Assembly: GCF_003182595.1 (NCBI RefSeq)
Contig: NZ_PDNZ01000007.1
Span: 62,001-126,000, forward strand
DNA from: Prosthecochloris marina
GTDB taxonomy: Bacteria > Bacteroidota > Chlorobiia > Chlorobiales > Chlorobiaceae
DNA length: 64,000 nucleotides
Direction of reading: 5' to 3'
Of this stretch, positions 29,151 through 38,229 are shown piece after piece (positions within the stretch are counted from its first letter, which is position 1; every line of letters begins with the position of its first letter). Under the pieces are notes generated by a model, which was not told the DNA's origin, made no database searches, and worked only from the letters and a program-made list of their open reading frames with translations. A program made the translations under genes and the position numbers.

Positions 29151-30512
29151 ATGGAAAAACTTGAAATACTCGAGGGAAGAAAAAAACAGGTTTTTGAAAA
29201 AAACAAAGAAACCGAAACATTCGACATCAAATGCGAAACCACCAGCCTTTCCGGATCTGTTAGCCAGAGAGCCTGTGTTTTCTGTGGCTCACGTGTCGTG
29301 CTCTACCCGGTTGCAGACGCTCTTCATGTCGTTCACGGCCCCATAGGATGTGCTGCGTACACCTGGGATATCCGGGGGGCCGTCTCTTCAGGACCCGAGC
29401 TGCACCGCCTGAGCTTTTCCACCGACCTGAAAGAGATGGATGTCATTTACGGAGGAGAAAAGAAACTTTACAAATCGCTTCTTGAACTCATCGATCAGTA
29501 TGAGCCGAAAGCCGCATTTATCTACTCGACCTGTATCATCGGACTCATCGGAGACGATATCGACGCTGTCTGTAAAAAAGTCTCGGAAGAAAAAGGCATA
29601 CCGGTTCTTCCTGTGCACTCCGAAGGCTTTAAAGGAACCAAGAAAGACGGTTACAAAGCCGCATGTGATGCACTGATGAAAATCGTCGGGACAGGTTCCA
29701 CCGAAGGAATCGGAAAATACAGCATCAACATTCTGGGTGAGTTCAACCTTGCAGGCGAAGCCTGGATCATCAAGGACTACTACGAACAGATGGGCATCGA
29801 GGTTGTTTCTACCATGACCGGAGACGGCCGGGTAGACGACATCAGACGCTCGCACGGCGCTTCACTGAACATTGTTCAGTGTTCCGGTTCGATGGTCAGA
29901 CTGGCAAAAACGATGGAAGAAAAATACGGCATCCCTTACCTGAGGGTTTCTTATTTCGGTATCGAGGATATGTCGAAAGCGCTTTATGATGTCGCCTCCC
30001 ATTTCAGCGACAACCCGGAAATTCTTCAAGCCGCCAAGAAAGTGGTCAGCCGCGAAGTTGGTGAACTCTACCCGCAGCTTCTGGAATTTCGTAAAGCGCT
30101 CGACGGGAAAAAAGCTGCAATCTACGTTGGCGGCGCATTCAAGGCCTTTTCGCTGATCAAGGCGCTCGATTCTCTAGGTATGGATGTCGTTCTTGCCGGT
30201 TCACAAACCGGCAACAAAGACGATTATGAAGGATTGAAAGGAATGTGCGATGAAGGGACAATTATCGTCGACGACTCAAACCCTGTCGAACTCTCAAAAT
30301 TCATTCTCGAAAAAGAAGTTGACCTCTTGATCGGAGGCGTCAAGGAACGACCGATCGCCTATAAACTCGGTGTCAGCTTCTGTGACCATAACCACGAAAG
30401 AAAGATCCCGCTTGCCGGCTTTATCGGCATGTACAATTTCGCAAAAGAAGTCTACGAATCTGTCATGAGTCCGGTATGGCAGTTCGCTCCAAGAAAAGGA
30501 GGTCTCTCATGA
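29151..30512 (+). CDS. nifE: FeMo-cofactor scaffold protein NifE
   Basis: A 453-residue NifD paralogue. With NifN it forms the scaffold on which the NifB product (L-cluster) is matured by insertion of Mo and homocitrate. The bridging-cluster cysteines are in RACVFCGSRVVLYP, HGPIGCAAYTW and STCIIGLIGDD. It lies 24 bases after nifK and its stop overlaps the nifN ATG (ATGA), indicating coupling of the E and N subunits. The length is normal. Confidence 0.97.
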   Translation: MEKLEILEGRKKQVFEKNKETETFDIKCETTSLSGSVSQRACVFCGSRVVLYPVADALHVVHGPIGCAAYTWDIRGAVSSGPELHRLSFSTDLKEMDVIYGGEKKLYKSLLELIDQYEPKAAFIYSTCIIGLIGDDIDAVCKKVSEEKGIPVLPVHSEGFKGTKKDGYKAACDALMKIVGTGSTEGIGKYSINILGEFNLAGEAWIIKDYYEQMGIEVVSTMTGDGRVDDIRRSHGASLNIVQCSGSMVRLAKTMEEKYGIPYLRVSYFGIEDMSKALYDVASHFSDNPEILQAAKKVVSREVGELYPQLLEFRKALDGKKAAIYVGGAFKAFSLIKALDSLGMDVVLAGSQTGNKDDYEGLKGMCDEGTIIVDDSNPVELSKFILEKEVDLLIGGVKERPIAYKLGVSFCDHNHERKIPLAGFIGMYNFAKEVYESVMSPVWQFAPRKGGLS

Positions 30513-31861
30513 AAACAGCAAAAACAGCAACCCAGAACGCATGCAAACTTTGTAACCCTCTTGGAGCTTGCCTGGCATTCAAAGGAATAGAAAGATGTGT
30601 TCCGTTCCTGCACGGCTCCCAAGGATGCGCAACATACATCCGCCGTTACCTCATCAGCCACTTCAAGGAGCCGGTTGACATTGCATCGTCGAACTTCAAT
30701 GAAGACACGGCGGTTTTCGGAGGCAGCCACAATCTTAAGCTCGGTTTGCAGAACATCACAAAGCAATACAAGCCCGAGCTAATCGGAATAGCGACGACCT
30801 GCCTCTCTGAAACCATCGGCGACGATGTGGACATGATCCTCAGAGAGTATGGCAGTGAATCCGATCCGGCTCTACCCAGACCCGTGATGATCCATGCATC
30901 GACGCCAAGCTACCAGGGAACGCATATCGATGGTTTTCATGCCGCGATGAGAGCAACAGTCTCGCAACTTGCAGAAGGAGGGACGAAGCGGAACCTTTTG
31001 ACCCTCTTTCCCAACATGGTTTCACCGGCGGACCTGCGGTACCTGAAGGAGATCCTCGAAAGCTTCAACATCCCCTTCGTACTTCTCCCAGACTACTCGG
31101 AAACACTTGATGGAGGACCGTGGGAAGAATACCACAGGATCCCCAAAGGGGGAACACCACAGCATGCAATCCGTAAAAGTGGAACCGCAGCGGCAAGCAT
31201 CGAGTTCACCTCGGTCCTTACCGGGGAAAAGTCACCTGCCGGATATCTTGAAGAAAAATTTGATGTCCCCTCTTATCGGCTTTGCCTGCCCATAGGAATA
31301 AAACAAAGCGATGCGTTTTTCAACCTGCTCGAAAAATTGTCAGAGACGCCTCTGCCTCACAGATACGAAGATGAACGGCGGCGGCTTGTCGATGCCTACG
31401 TTGACGGGCACAAATACGTATTCGGGAAAAAAGCCATCGTTTATGGCGAGGAAGATCTTGTGATCGCCATAACCGCTTTCCTGAGAGAAATAGGTATAAC
31501 ACCGGTTCTGTGCGCGTCAGGAGGGAAAAGCGGTTTCCTGAAAAAACGCCTTGCGGAAATGGTGCCGGACCTTAACGACCTCGGTATAAAAGTCCGAGAC
31601 GGGGTCGATTTCGTCGACATAGAGGACGAGGCAAAAATCCTCGAACCGGATCTGCTTATCGGTAACAGCAAAGGCTTTACCATGTCGCGGAAAAATCATA
31701 TTCCAATCGTCCGTATCGGATTCCCGATTCATGACAGATTCGGAGGACAACGGCTGCATCATCTTGGGTACAAAGGAACCCAGGAACTGTTTGACAGAAT
31801 CGTAAACACCGTTATCGAATACAGACAGAATTCATCACCAATCGGCTATACATATATGTAA
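30509..31861 (+). CDS. nifN: FeMo-cofactor scaffold protein NifN
   Basis: A 450-residue NifK paralogue, partner of NifE. The N terminus has NACKLCNPLGACLAFKGIE, followed by GSQGCATYIRRY and ATTCLSETIGDD; the C terminus has VRIGFPIHDRFGGQRLHHLGY. The start at MKTAKTATQNAC overlaps the nifE stop; an upstream ATG at 30476 lies inside nifE. No NifX fusion is present, unlike some NifN-NifX proteins. It is followed by nifB after 11 bases. Confidence 0.97.
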   Translation: MKTAKTATQNACKLCNPLGACLAFKGIERCVPFLHGSQGCATYIRRYLISHFKEPVDIASSNFNEDTAVFGGSHNLKLGLQNITKQYKPELIGIATTCLSETIGDDVDMILREYGSESDPALPRPVMIHASTPSYQGTHIDGFHAAMRATVSQLAEGGTKRNLLTLFPNMVSPADLRYLKEILESFNIPFVLLPDYSETLDGGPWEEYHRIPKGGTPQHAIRKSGTAAASIEFTSVLTGEKSPAGYLEEKFDVPSYRLCLPIGIKQSDAFFNLLEKLSETPLPHRYEDERRRLVDAYVDGHKYVFGKKAIVYGEEDLVIAITAFLREIGITPVLCASGGKSGFLKKRLAEMVPDLNDLGIKVRDGVDFVDIEDEAKILEPDLLIGNSKGFTMSRKNHIPIVRIGFPIHDRFGGQRLHHLGYKGTQELFDRIVNTVIEYRQNSSPIGYTYM

Positions 31862-31872
31862 GGGGACGTATC

Positions 31873-33147
31873 ATGACGTTATCTATTGAAAAACATCCAT
31901 GCTTCAACGACAGATCGAGGCACACTTTCGGGCGCATTCACCTCCCTGTTGCGCCGAAGTGCAATATCCAGTGCAATTACTGTAACAGGAAGTTCGATTG
32001 TCTGAACGAAAACCGGCCAGGTGTCACCAGCAGGGTACTTTCCCCTCACCAGGCTCTGCATTACCTCGACCGGGCACTTGAACTGTCGCCAAATATCGCC
32101 GTTGTCGGCATCGCAGGACCAGGGGACCCTTTTGCAAACCCCGAGGACACCATGGAAACACTTCGACTTGTCCGGCAGAAGTATCCCGACATGCTTCTGT
32201 GCGTTGCGACCAACGGGTTGAACGTGCTGCCATATATCGGTGAACTTGCAGAACTTGACGTAAGCCACGTAACGCTTACCATAAACGCTGTCAATCCGGA
32301 AATCGGAGCTGAAATATATGCCTGGATACGCCACCGGAAAAAAGTATACAGGGATGTAAATGCAGCAAGGCTGCTACTCGACAACCAGCTCGAAGCACTA
32401 AAAAAGCTCAAAGAACATGGAGTCACGACCAAGATCAATTCCATCATCATTCCCGGCATCAATGACCGTCACGTCGTCGATGTTGCTGAAACCGTTTCGA
32501 AGCTCGGCGCCGGCATTTTCAACGCCCTTCCCTATTACAAAACGGAAGAAACCGTATTCGAGAACATTCCGGAACCGCATCCTGAACTGGTAAAGGCAAT
32601 ACAGAAAAACACGGCGCAATATTTGCCGCAAATGAAACACTGTGCACGATGCAGAGCAGACGCAATCGGTATCATAGGCCAGGAAAACAGTGACGAGATA
32701 ATGAAACAACTGCAAGAAGCCGCTCAGCTGCCGAAGAAACCCCATGAAAACCGGCCCTATATTGCCGTTGCAAGCATGGAGGGCGTACTGATCAACCAGC
32801 ACCTCGGTGAAGCGGACCGCTTTCTTGTCTATGCGCCGGGAGCTGATAATAGCCGACCGGTTCTTGTGGAATCCCGACCGGCACCTCCTCCCGGTGGAGG
32901 CACCATGCGGTGGGAAGCGGTGGCCTCACTTCTGATGGACTGCCGTGCGATACTGGTCAACGGAGCAGGCGAGTCGCCAAAAAAAGTGCTCAACGGTAGC
33001 GGAATGAAAGTCTACATACTCGACGGGCTTATCGAAGAAGGCGTTAACGGGGTGTTCAGCGGTAAGGATATGAGCCGAATGGCTCGTATCAGCCAGATGC
33101 ACGCATGCAAGACAAACTGCTCCGGCACCGGCGGAGGATGTGGATAA
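31873..33147 (+). CDS. nifB: FeMo-cofactor biosynthesis radical SAM protein NifB with NifX-like C-terminal domain
   Basis: A 424-residue protein that makes the [8Fe-9S-C] precursor of FeMo-co. The radical-SAM cysteines are in APKCNIQCNYCNRKFDC. Further Fe-S ligands are in MKHCARCRADAIG and near the N terminus (HPCFNDRSRH). The last ~125 residues are a NifX/NafY-like domain (AVASMEGVLINQHLGEADRF), ending in a Cys/Gly-rich tail with ACKTNCSG. It closes the core cofactor cluster. No nifX, nifU, nifS or nifQ gene is seen in the window. Confidence 0.97.
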   Translation: MTLSIEKHPCFNDRSRHTFGRIHLPVAPKCNIQCNYCNRKFDCLNENRPGVTSRVLSPHQALHYLDRALELSPNIAVVGIAGPGDPFANPEDTMETLRLVRQKYPDMLLCVATNGLNVLPYIGELAELDVSHVTLTINAVNPEIGAEIYAWIRHRKKVYRDVNAARLLLDNQLEALKKLKEHGVTTKINSIIIPGINDRHVVDVAETVSKLGAGIFNALPYYKTEETVFENIPEPHPELVKAIQKNTAQYLPQMKHCARCRADAIGIIGQENSDEIMKQLQEAAQLPKKPHENRPYIAVASMEGVLINQHLGEADRFLVYAPGADNSRPVLVESRPAPPPGGGTMRWEAVASLLMDCRAILVNGAGESPKKVLNGSGMKVYILDGLIEEGVNGVFSGKDMSRMARISQMHACKTNCSGTGGGCG

Positions 33148-33349
33148 GAAAGGGGAAAAGTTAAAAGTCAGAGGGCAAAAGGCAGAAGTGATTGAGTCGT
33201 CCTGAAAAGAGTTGATACCAAACAAGAGGATGACAGCCGTTAAGGGTAACCGAGCCATAAACGATCACTTGCTCAAAATACGAGGGATCACCCTTTTGAG
33301 ACAGTCCTATGAAAAACGATAAACAAAAAACCATAAATAAACTCAACTC

Positions 33350-33661
33350 ATGGAAAAACCGAAACATCACATTCTTGTCTGCGGAAGCTTCCGCGCACAA
33401 GGAGCGCCACAGGGCATCTGCCACAAAAAAGAATCGGCACAGCTCCTGCCATATCTTGAAAACGAACTTTCCGACCGCGGTATGACCGATATCGTCGTTT
33501 CGGCAACCGCTTGTCTCAATGTTTGTGAAAAAGGGCCCATCGTCGTTGTTCATCCTGAAAACCATTGGTATGGAGAAATCGATAGCGAGGAGAAAATGGA
33601 CGAAATTCTTGATGCCCTCGAGGATGGGCAAGCATGTGAAGCCTATTTGATCAGTGAATGA
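33350..33661 (+). CDS. Thioredoxin-like [2Fe-2S] ferredoxin
   Basis: A 103-residue ferredoxin of the Clostridium pasteurianum/Shethna type. Cluster cysteines are Cys11, Cys24, Cys55 and Cys59 (CX12C ... CX3C). It has the thioredoxin-like fold pattern HHILVCGSFR ... GPIVVVHPENHWYG. Family members are often encoded with nif genes and thought to interact with the MoFe protein or deliver electrons to cofactor assembly. It lies 202 bases after nifB, with a purine-rich repeat-like spacer, and directly before a strong terminator. It is probably the last gene of the nif transcript. Confidence 0.9.
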   Translation: MEKPKHHILVCGSFRAQGAPQGICHKKESAQLLPYLENELSDRGMTDIVVSATACLNVCEKGPIVVVHPENHWYGEIDSEEKMDEILDALEDGQACEAYLISE

Positions 33662-33669
33662 TCGGACAA

Positions 33670-33695
33670 GAAAAAAGAGTGAACACTCTTTTTTC
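33670..33695. terminator. Terminator between nif-ferredoxin and modA
   Basis: GAAAAAAGAGTG (33670-33681) and CACTCTTTTTTC (33684-33695) are exact reverse complements around a two-base spacer, so the working loop is GAAC. The hairpin is flanked by A-run and T-run and sits 8 bases after the ferredoxin stop. It separates the nif operon from the mod operon. Confidence 0.85.
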
Positions 33696-33701
33696 TTTAC
33701 C

Positions 33702-33731
33702 AATCGTTATTACCAAAAAGAAATAACGATT
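33702..33731. promoter_or_regulatory. ModE-type operator upstream of modA
   Basis: AATCGTTATT (33702-33711) and AATAACGATT (33722-33731) are perfect inverted arms with a 10-base A-rich spacer. This resembles the E. coli ModE box (CGTTATAT arms), with CGTTAT conserved. It lies 51 bases before the modA ATG, where a bound ModE dimer would block the promoter. The modE gene is in the same cluster, so autoregulated repression by molybdate-loaded ModE is likely. Confidence 0.75.
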
Positions 33732-33782
33732 ACATTTTCAACCGAAATGAGCACATAGAACGCTGACGTAACATATAAGACC

Positions 33783-34511
33783 ATGATTCAAAAAAAAACA
33801 GCAGCTGTTCTGCTGATACTCCTGCTACTCGGAGGCACTGTTTTTGCCGGGGAAATCACCGTTGCTTCGGGAGCCGGTTACAAACAACCGCTGCTTGAAA
33901 TCATCGCCCTGTATGAAAAGAAAAGTGGCAGGAGAATCACGCCTGTATTTGGCAACATGTCACATCTCATCTCACAGGCCACATTAAGCGGCAACGTGGC
34001 ACTTATCCTGGGAGACAGAAAATTTCTCGACCATTCAGGGCTGAATTTTTCATCCTTTCATCACATGGGGCATGGAAAACTTGTTCTTGCCTATCGCAAA
34101 GGAATAACTTTAGGAAATGTCTTCGATATAACAAGAGACTCCATAGCCAGGATAGGCATGCCCGATTCGGCAAAAGCAATGTATGGAAATGCAGCCGCCG
34201 AGTTTCTCAACAGTAGTGCACTGATGAAAAAAGTGCACAAAAAAATACTGAGATTCGCCAGCGTACCACAAGTATCCACTTACCTCATGACAGGGGAGAT
34301 CGATGCGGGGTTCATTAATCTTACCGATGCACTCTGGATCAAAGAAAAAATAGGGGGTTACATACCGGTAAATGAAAAAACATACTCTGCCGTCACAATC
34401 GAAGTTGGCATACTCCGGGAATTTGAAAATGATCCCGACGTCAAAGCGTTCACTTCGTTTCTGCAAACTGAAGAGGTATTCCCTATCCTGAGTAAATACG
34501 AAATGCTATGA
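33783..34511 (+). CDS. modA: Molybdate ABC transporter substrate-binding protein
   Basis: A 242-residue periplasmic binding protein with a signal peptide (residues 1-22, cleavage near VFAGE). The mature start EITVASGAGYKQPLLEI and later AKAMYGNAAAEFL and TGEIDAGFINLTDAL follow the ModA/WtpA pattern. Its place behind the nif operon, the ModE operator upstream and the following modB support molybdate rather than sulfate or tungstate. It ends overlapping modB (ATGATG). Confidence 0.88.
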   Translation: MIQKKTAAVLLILLLLGGTVFAGEITVASGAGYKQPLLEIIALYEKKSGRRITPVFGNMSHLISQATLSGNVALILGDRKFLDHSGLNFSSFHHMGHGKLVLAYRKGITLGNVFDITRDSIARIGMPDSAKAMYGNAAAEFLNSSALMKKVHKKILRFASVPQVSTYLMTGEIDAGFINLTDALWIKEKIGGYIPVNEKTYSAVTIEVGILREFENDPDVKAFTSFLQTEEVFPILSKYEML

Positions 34512-35185
34512 TGATGCACAGCACTGTTTTTCCCAGCTACCGGGACATTGGCCCTATCGTGCTCTCCCTCCAAACTGCTGCAATAGTGCTCGTTTCTCAT
34601 ATTGTTTTCAGCATTTCCTTGGGTTATCTGCTCTCACGTAAAAAAATGCCATTCCGCAGCTTGCTTGACGGACTTGTAACACTCCCGCTCGTATTTCCCC
34701 CTATTGCAACAGGTTTTCTTCTTCTCCTGATACTTGGAAGGCATGGTGTCATCGGGCCGTTTCTCAGCGCAAAAGGTATCGAGATCATCTTCAGCCCGAT
34801 GGGAGTGTATCTCGCTGCGTTTCTTTCAGGACTTCCACTTGTCGTAAAGCCGGTTCAATCAGCTACAGAAAACACGGAGACCTCGTTTGCTGAAGCTTCG
34901 TATGTTCTTGGAAAAAGCGAAATCGTCACCTTTCTACAAGTCACTCTTCCCAATATTAAACAGGTTGTCCTTGCCGGTCTCATGCTTTCGGTTGGAAGGT
35001 CGTTTGGAGAAGTAGGCATCACACTCATGCTCGGAGGCAACATCAGCGGCAGAACGGAAACCATGTCCTTAGCAATCTATAACGCCGTCTTCGAAGGAAA
35101 CTTTGAAAAAGCGTTGGTATTTTCCGGTCTACTCGCCCTGATATCCATTCTGGCTTTTTACGGTATGAACCGGTTGAAAGGCTGA
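34508..35185 (+). CDS. modB: Molybdate ABC transporter permease
   Basis: A 225-residue inner-membrane permease with five or six helices. The coupling (EAA) motif reads EASYVLGKSEIVTFLQVTLP. It is followed by the characteristic SVGRSFGEVGITLMLGGN of ModB/CysTW-type permeases. It overlaps the modA stop. The expected third component, the ATPase ModC, does not follow: the next gene is modE. The permease must therefore use an ATPase encoded elsewhere. Confidence 0.92.
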   Translation: MMMHSTVFPSYRDIGPIVLSLQTAAIVLVSHIVFSISLGYLLSRKKMPFRSLLDGLVTLPLVFPPIATGFLLLLILGRHGVIGPFLSAKGIEIIFSPMGVYLAAFLSGLPLVVKPVQSATENTETSFAEASYVLGKSEIVTFLQVTLPNIKQVVLAGLMLSVGRSFGEVGITLMLGGNISGRTETMSLAIYNAVFEGNFEKALVFSGLLALISILAFYGMNRLKG

Positions 35186-35257
35186 AAAAGGTACAATAAT
35201 TTTTTTCTATTTTACTCTCATATAGGCGTTCATGCTTTGGAAACCGGAAGTTCACCG

Positions 35258-36067
35258 ATGTCCCCACAAAACAGATCAATCGAACTGGAAGGAGCCCTTT
35301 GGTTCCGAAAATCCGAAAGCAGGTTTCTTGGTGCCGACAGGATCGTATTGCTCGAACAAATCGAAAAGCTTGGATCGATCAACAAGGCGGCGAAAACCAT
35401 AGGGATCAGTTACAAAACCGCATGGCAACTGATCAACACGATTAACAACCTTTCAGAAAAAGCCATTGTAGAACGAACGACCGGAGGCAAGGACGGTGGT
35501 GGCACAAGACTGACCCCGGAAGGCAGAAAAATCCTCAGGCAATATCGGGTAGTACAGGAAGAGCACCGGAAATTCCTTGAAAATCTCGAAGAACGCCTTG
35601 GAAGACCGGAAAAGCTCTATCAATTCCTTAAAAGAATATCGGTGAAAGTCAGCGCCAGAAACGTCTTCAGCGGAACCGTTGCCAAAATCATATGCGAAAC
35701 GGTGAATACTGAAATCACACTTGCTCTCAAGGGAGACATCCGAATAACAGCCATCGTAACAAGCAGTGCGATCGGCAAACTGGGTTTAGAGGAAGGAATG
35801 ACCGCCTATGCAATCATCAAGTCAAGTTCCGTTATCATTGGCAAAGAGATCGATGTATCCAAAGTGAGTACCCGTAATGTGATCTTCGGAACTGTCGATA
35901 AAATCATCGATGGACCGGTAAACGTAGAAATCGATCTCGATATAGGCGGAAGTAACATTATAACCTCGATTATAACCCGCGAAAGCTCAAAAAACCTCGG
36001 TTTGAAAGAAGGCAGCAAAGCCTGTGCAATGTTTAAGGCTTCGAGCGTTATCATCGGAGTACACTGA
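35258..36067 (+). CDS. modE: Molybdate-responsive regulator ModE (HTH plus two Mop domains)
   Basis: A 269-residue regulator. The N-terminal winged helix has LLEQIEKLGSINKAAKTIG and GGKDGGGTRLTPEG (residues ~30-100). Two molbindin (Mop/TOBE) repeats follow: KVSARNVFSGTVAKI with SSVIIGKEID, and KVSTRNVIFGTVDKI ending in SSVIIGVH. The dimer should bind molybdate and the operator at 33702. The ATG at 35258 has GGAAG eight bases upstream; a TTG at 35237 would add seven residues. It is the last gene of modA-modB-modE. Confidence 0.93.
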   Translation: MSPQNRSIELEGALWFRKSESRFLGADRIVLLEQIEKLGSINKAAKTIGISYKTAWQLINTINNLSEKAIVERTTGGKDGGGTRLTPEGRKILRQYRVVQEEHRKFLENLEERLGRPEKLYQFLKRISVKVSARNVFSGTVAKIICETVNTEITLALKGDIRITAIVTSSAIGKLGLEEGMTAYAIIKSSSVIIGKEIDVSKVSTRNVIFGTVDKIIDGPVNVEIDLDIGGSNIITSIITRESSKNLGLKEGSKACAMFKASSVIIGVH

Positions 36068-36098
36068 GTACATTGGAAAAAACATACTCAATCGATAA

Positions 36099-38108
36099 TC
36101 ACCGGTCATCGGGAAGCGGTAGCCAGCGCTGCAGCATATTCATCATAACCTTACGTTCAACCGGCTTTGGCACATAATCATCCATACCCGCCTCGAGACA
36201 CTGTTGCCGGTCTTCCTTTGTAGCATTAGCCGTCATAGCGATAATGGGAATTTTGCTGTTAAGCACCTTTCCGGAATTCCTTATGGCTTTTGTCGCTTCA
36301 TAACCATCCATAACCGGCATCTGAAGATCCATCAGTACCAGCCCATAATTTTTTCGTTGAAGTGCTTCAACCGCTTCAGCCCCGTTAAAAGCGATATCGA
36401 TCGAGTAACCCATTTTTTCAAGCATTGCCTGGGCCACTTTTTGATTTATCGTATTGTCCTCTACGAGCAAAACCAGCTTCTTTTCAACTGTATTTTCAGA
36501 AACATTGTTCAGGCCCCTGGCAGCCTGGCTCTCTTTACAGCTAAACACCGCATGGTCGGCCTCATCCTGAACTTTGTCAAAAGCAAGTGAAAAACTGAAA
36601 GTGGACCCCTCTCTTTCATTGCTCTTCAACCTGAGCTCCCCACCCATGAGTTTTACCAGCTTTCTCACGATTGCAAGGCCCAGCCCGGTCCCCCCTTCTT
36701 TACGGGTCGATGAAGCGTCGATCTGGGTAAAAGGCTGAAAAATCTGCTCCTGCTGCTCTTCAGGAATACCGATACCCGTATCCTGCACAGACATCTTGAT
36801 GACAACCTTTTCTTCGGTTTCAGAAACAACCTTGGCGGTAACCGTAACCTGCCCTCTATAGGTAAACTTGATAGCATTCTGAATCAGATTCAGGAGCACC
36901 TGTTTTATATACTCGGAGTAGCCAAGAAGGGTATCCGGAATACCTTCATCCACATTACCTTCAAGCACCAAGCCTTTGTAGCTTGCTTTTTCCTTCATTA
37001 TCGCTATGATATCGAGAAAAAGCTGACGAAGATTAAACACCTCTTTTTCCTCATCGATAAGCCCCGCATCTATTCTGCTGAAATCAAGAATATCGTTAAT
37101 CAGCATTAACAGCATTTTAGCGCTTGAATACAGCGTGTCGGTATAATATCGCTGATCTTTATCCAGTTTGGTTTCTATCAAGAGTTCGGTCATCCCTATC
37201 ACTGCATGAAGTGGCGTACGAATCTCATGGGAGATATTTGCAAGAAACTCACTTTTTGCCTTGCTTGCGCTTTCAGCCTGCATTCGCGCTCTTTTCAAGC
37301 GTTGAATGAGCCTGAGTTGCACCTGCTCTTTCTTTTCAACGTTATGTTTTTCCTCGACCAGCTTCTCATTGAGCTTCTTTGCACCTTCAAGCGCGACTTC
37401 TATTTCTTGCTTCTGTTCTATCTCTTTCTTTTGCAGCTCCAGCAAATCATCATGAAAAATCATGATGATTTTGTAAAGTTCGTTGAGCGGGTGGTCGGGC
37501 GCAAGATAATCGCTGGCAGCAGGAATAATATCTTTTTTTCCAAACAAAAAATTACCGCACATCGCCGCAAAATCATCGATCTCTCTACGTGAAACAACAA
37601 CATCATCCGATGGCACAGGCACAGAAGAAACACGACTATTGTTTAAATACCGGAAAGCTTCTTCAACTGATTCAACGAAAACAAGGCGCTGCTTGACAAC
37701 GCGCGAAAAAATCCGCAACATCGTTTTGACAAGATGCGATGCACCACAGATATATGTGACAGAGGGATGGGAATTATGAGAAGCATTGAGCCTGTTTATC
37801 GTACCGGCATAGAGTATCCTTGCATTGATCGACGCCTTGGTAACCTCTGAATAATCGGCTATCCTTATATATTCACAGTTTTCAAGCATGCCCTCGACAA
37901 AAACCCGTTCGATGAAAGGGATCGTTTTCTGAACGGTTTCGGACTGCATATCACCTCCCAGAGAAGTAAAAAAAAGCTTTCCGGGAATAACTGCACTATG
38001 GTAATAAACACCGGTCTTCGGATCGTCAAACTGCCATTCAGGACGAAACTCCAGCATTTCATACCCGATACGGGGCTCATCTTCTCTACGACCTTGCGAC
38101 TGGTTCAT
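36099..38108 (-). CDS. Hybrid sensor histidine kinase / response regulator
   Basis: A 669-residue cytoplasmic protein without membrane helices. Residues ~20-165 form an unrecognised alpha/beta sensor region (VIPGKLFFTSLGGDM, GAGTI-like strands) reminiscent of STAS-type folds. A coiled coil follows (~215-275), then HisKA with NISHEIRTPLHAVIG, HATPase_c (NLIQNAIKF, DTGIGIP, GGTGLGLAI) and a receiver with the phospho-Asp in VLMDLQMPVMDG and the late Lys in YVPKP. No Hpt domain is fused. It lies 121 bases downstream of hypE on the same strand. The signal and output are unknown. Confidence 0.9.
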   Translation of the reverse strand: MNQSQGRREDEPRIGYEMLEFRPEWQFDDPKTGVYYHSAVIPGKLFFTSLGGDMQSETVQKTIPFIERVFVEGMLENCEYIRIADYSEVTKASINARILYAGTINRLNASHNSHPSVTYICGASHLVKTMLRIFSRVVKQRLVFVESVEEAFRYLNNSRVSSVPVPSDDVVVSRREIDDFAAMCGNFLFGKKDIIPAASDYLAPDHPLNELYKIIMIFHDDLLELQKKEIEQKQEIEVALEGAKKLNEKLVEEKHNVEKKEQVQLRLIQRLKRARMQAESASKAKSEFLANISHEIRTPLHAVIGMTELLIETKLDKDQRYYTDTLYSSAKMLLMLINDILDFSRIDAGLIDEEKEVFNLRQLFLDIIAIMKEKASYKGLVLEGNVDEGIPDTLLGYSEYIKQVLLNLIQNAIKFTYRGQVTVTAKVVSETEEKVVIKMSVQDTGIGIPEEQQEQIFQPFTQIDASSTRKEGGTGLGLAIVRKLVKLMGGELRLKSNEREGSTFSFSLAFDKVQDEADHAVFSCKESQAARGLNNVSENTVEKKLVLLVEDNTINQKVAQAMLEKMGYSIDIAFNGAEAVEALQRKNYGLVLMDLQMPVMDGYEATKAIRNSGKVLNSKIPIIAMTANATKEDRQQCLEAGMDDYVPKPVERKVMMNMLQRWLPLPDDR

Positions 38109-38229
38109 CAGGGTAGACGTTTAACAGCCTTATTCGACACCGTTGTGCATCAAATTATGCAAGCGACTTGCAAAAAAGTCTGTTGTTTAATTTACTTTTA
38201 TCGAATACCAATATCAAAAGGAAAACTCT

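Noticed and set aside
33148..33349. Possible small gene between nifB and the ferredoxin
   Set aside because: No frame with start, ribosome site and protein-like composition; the first part is purine-rich simple sequence.
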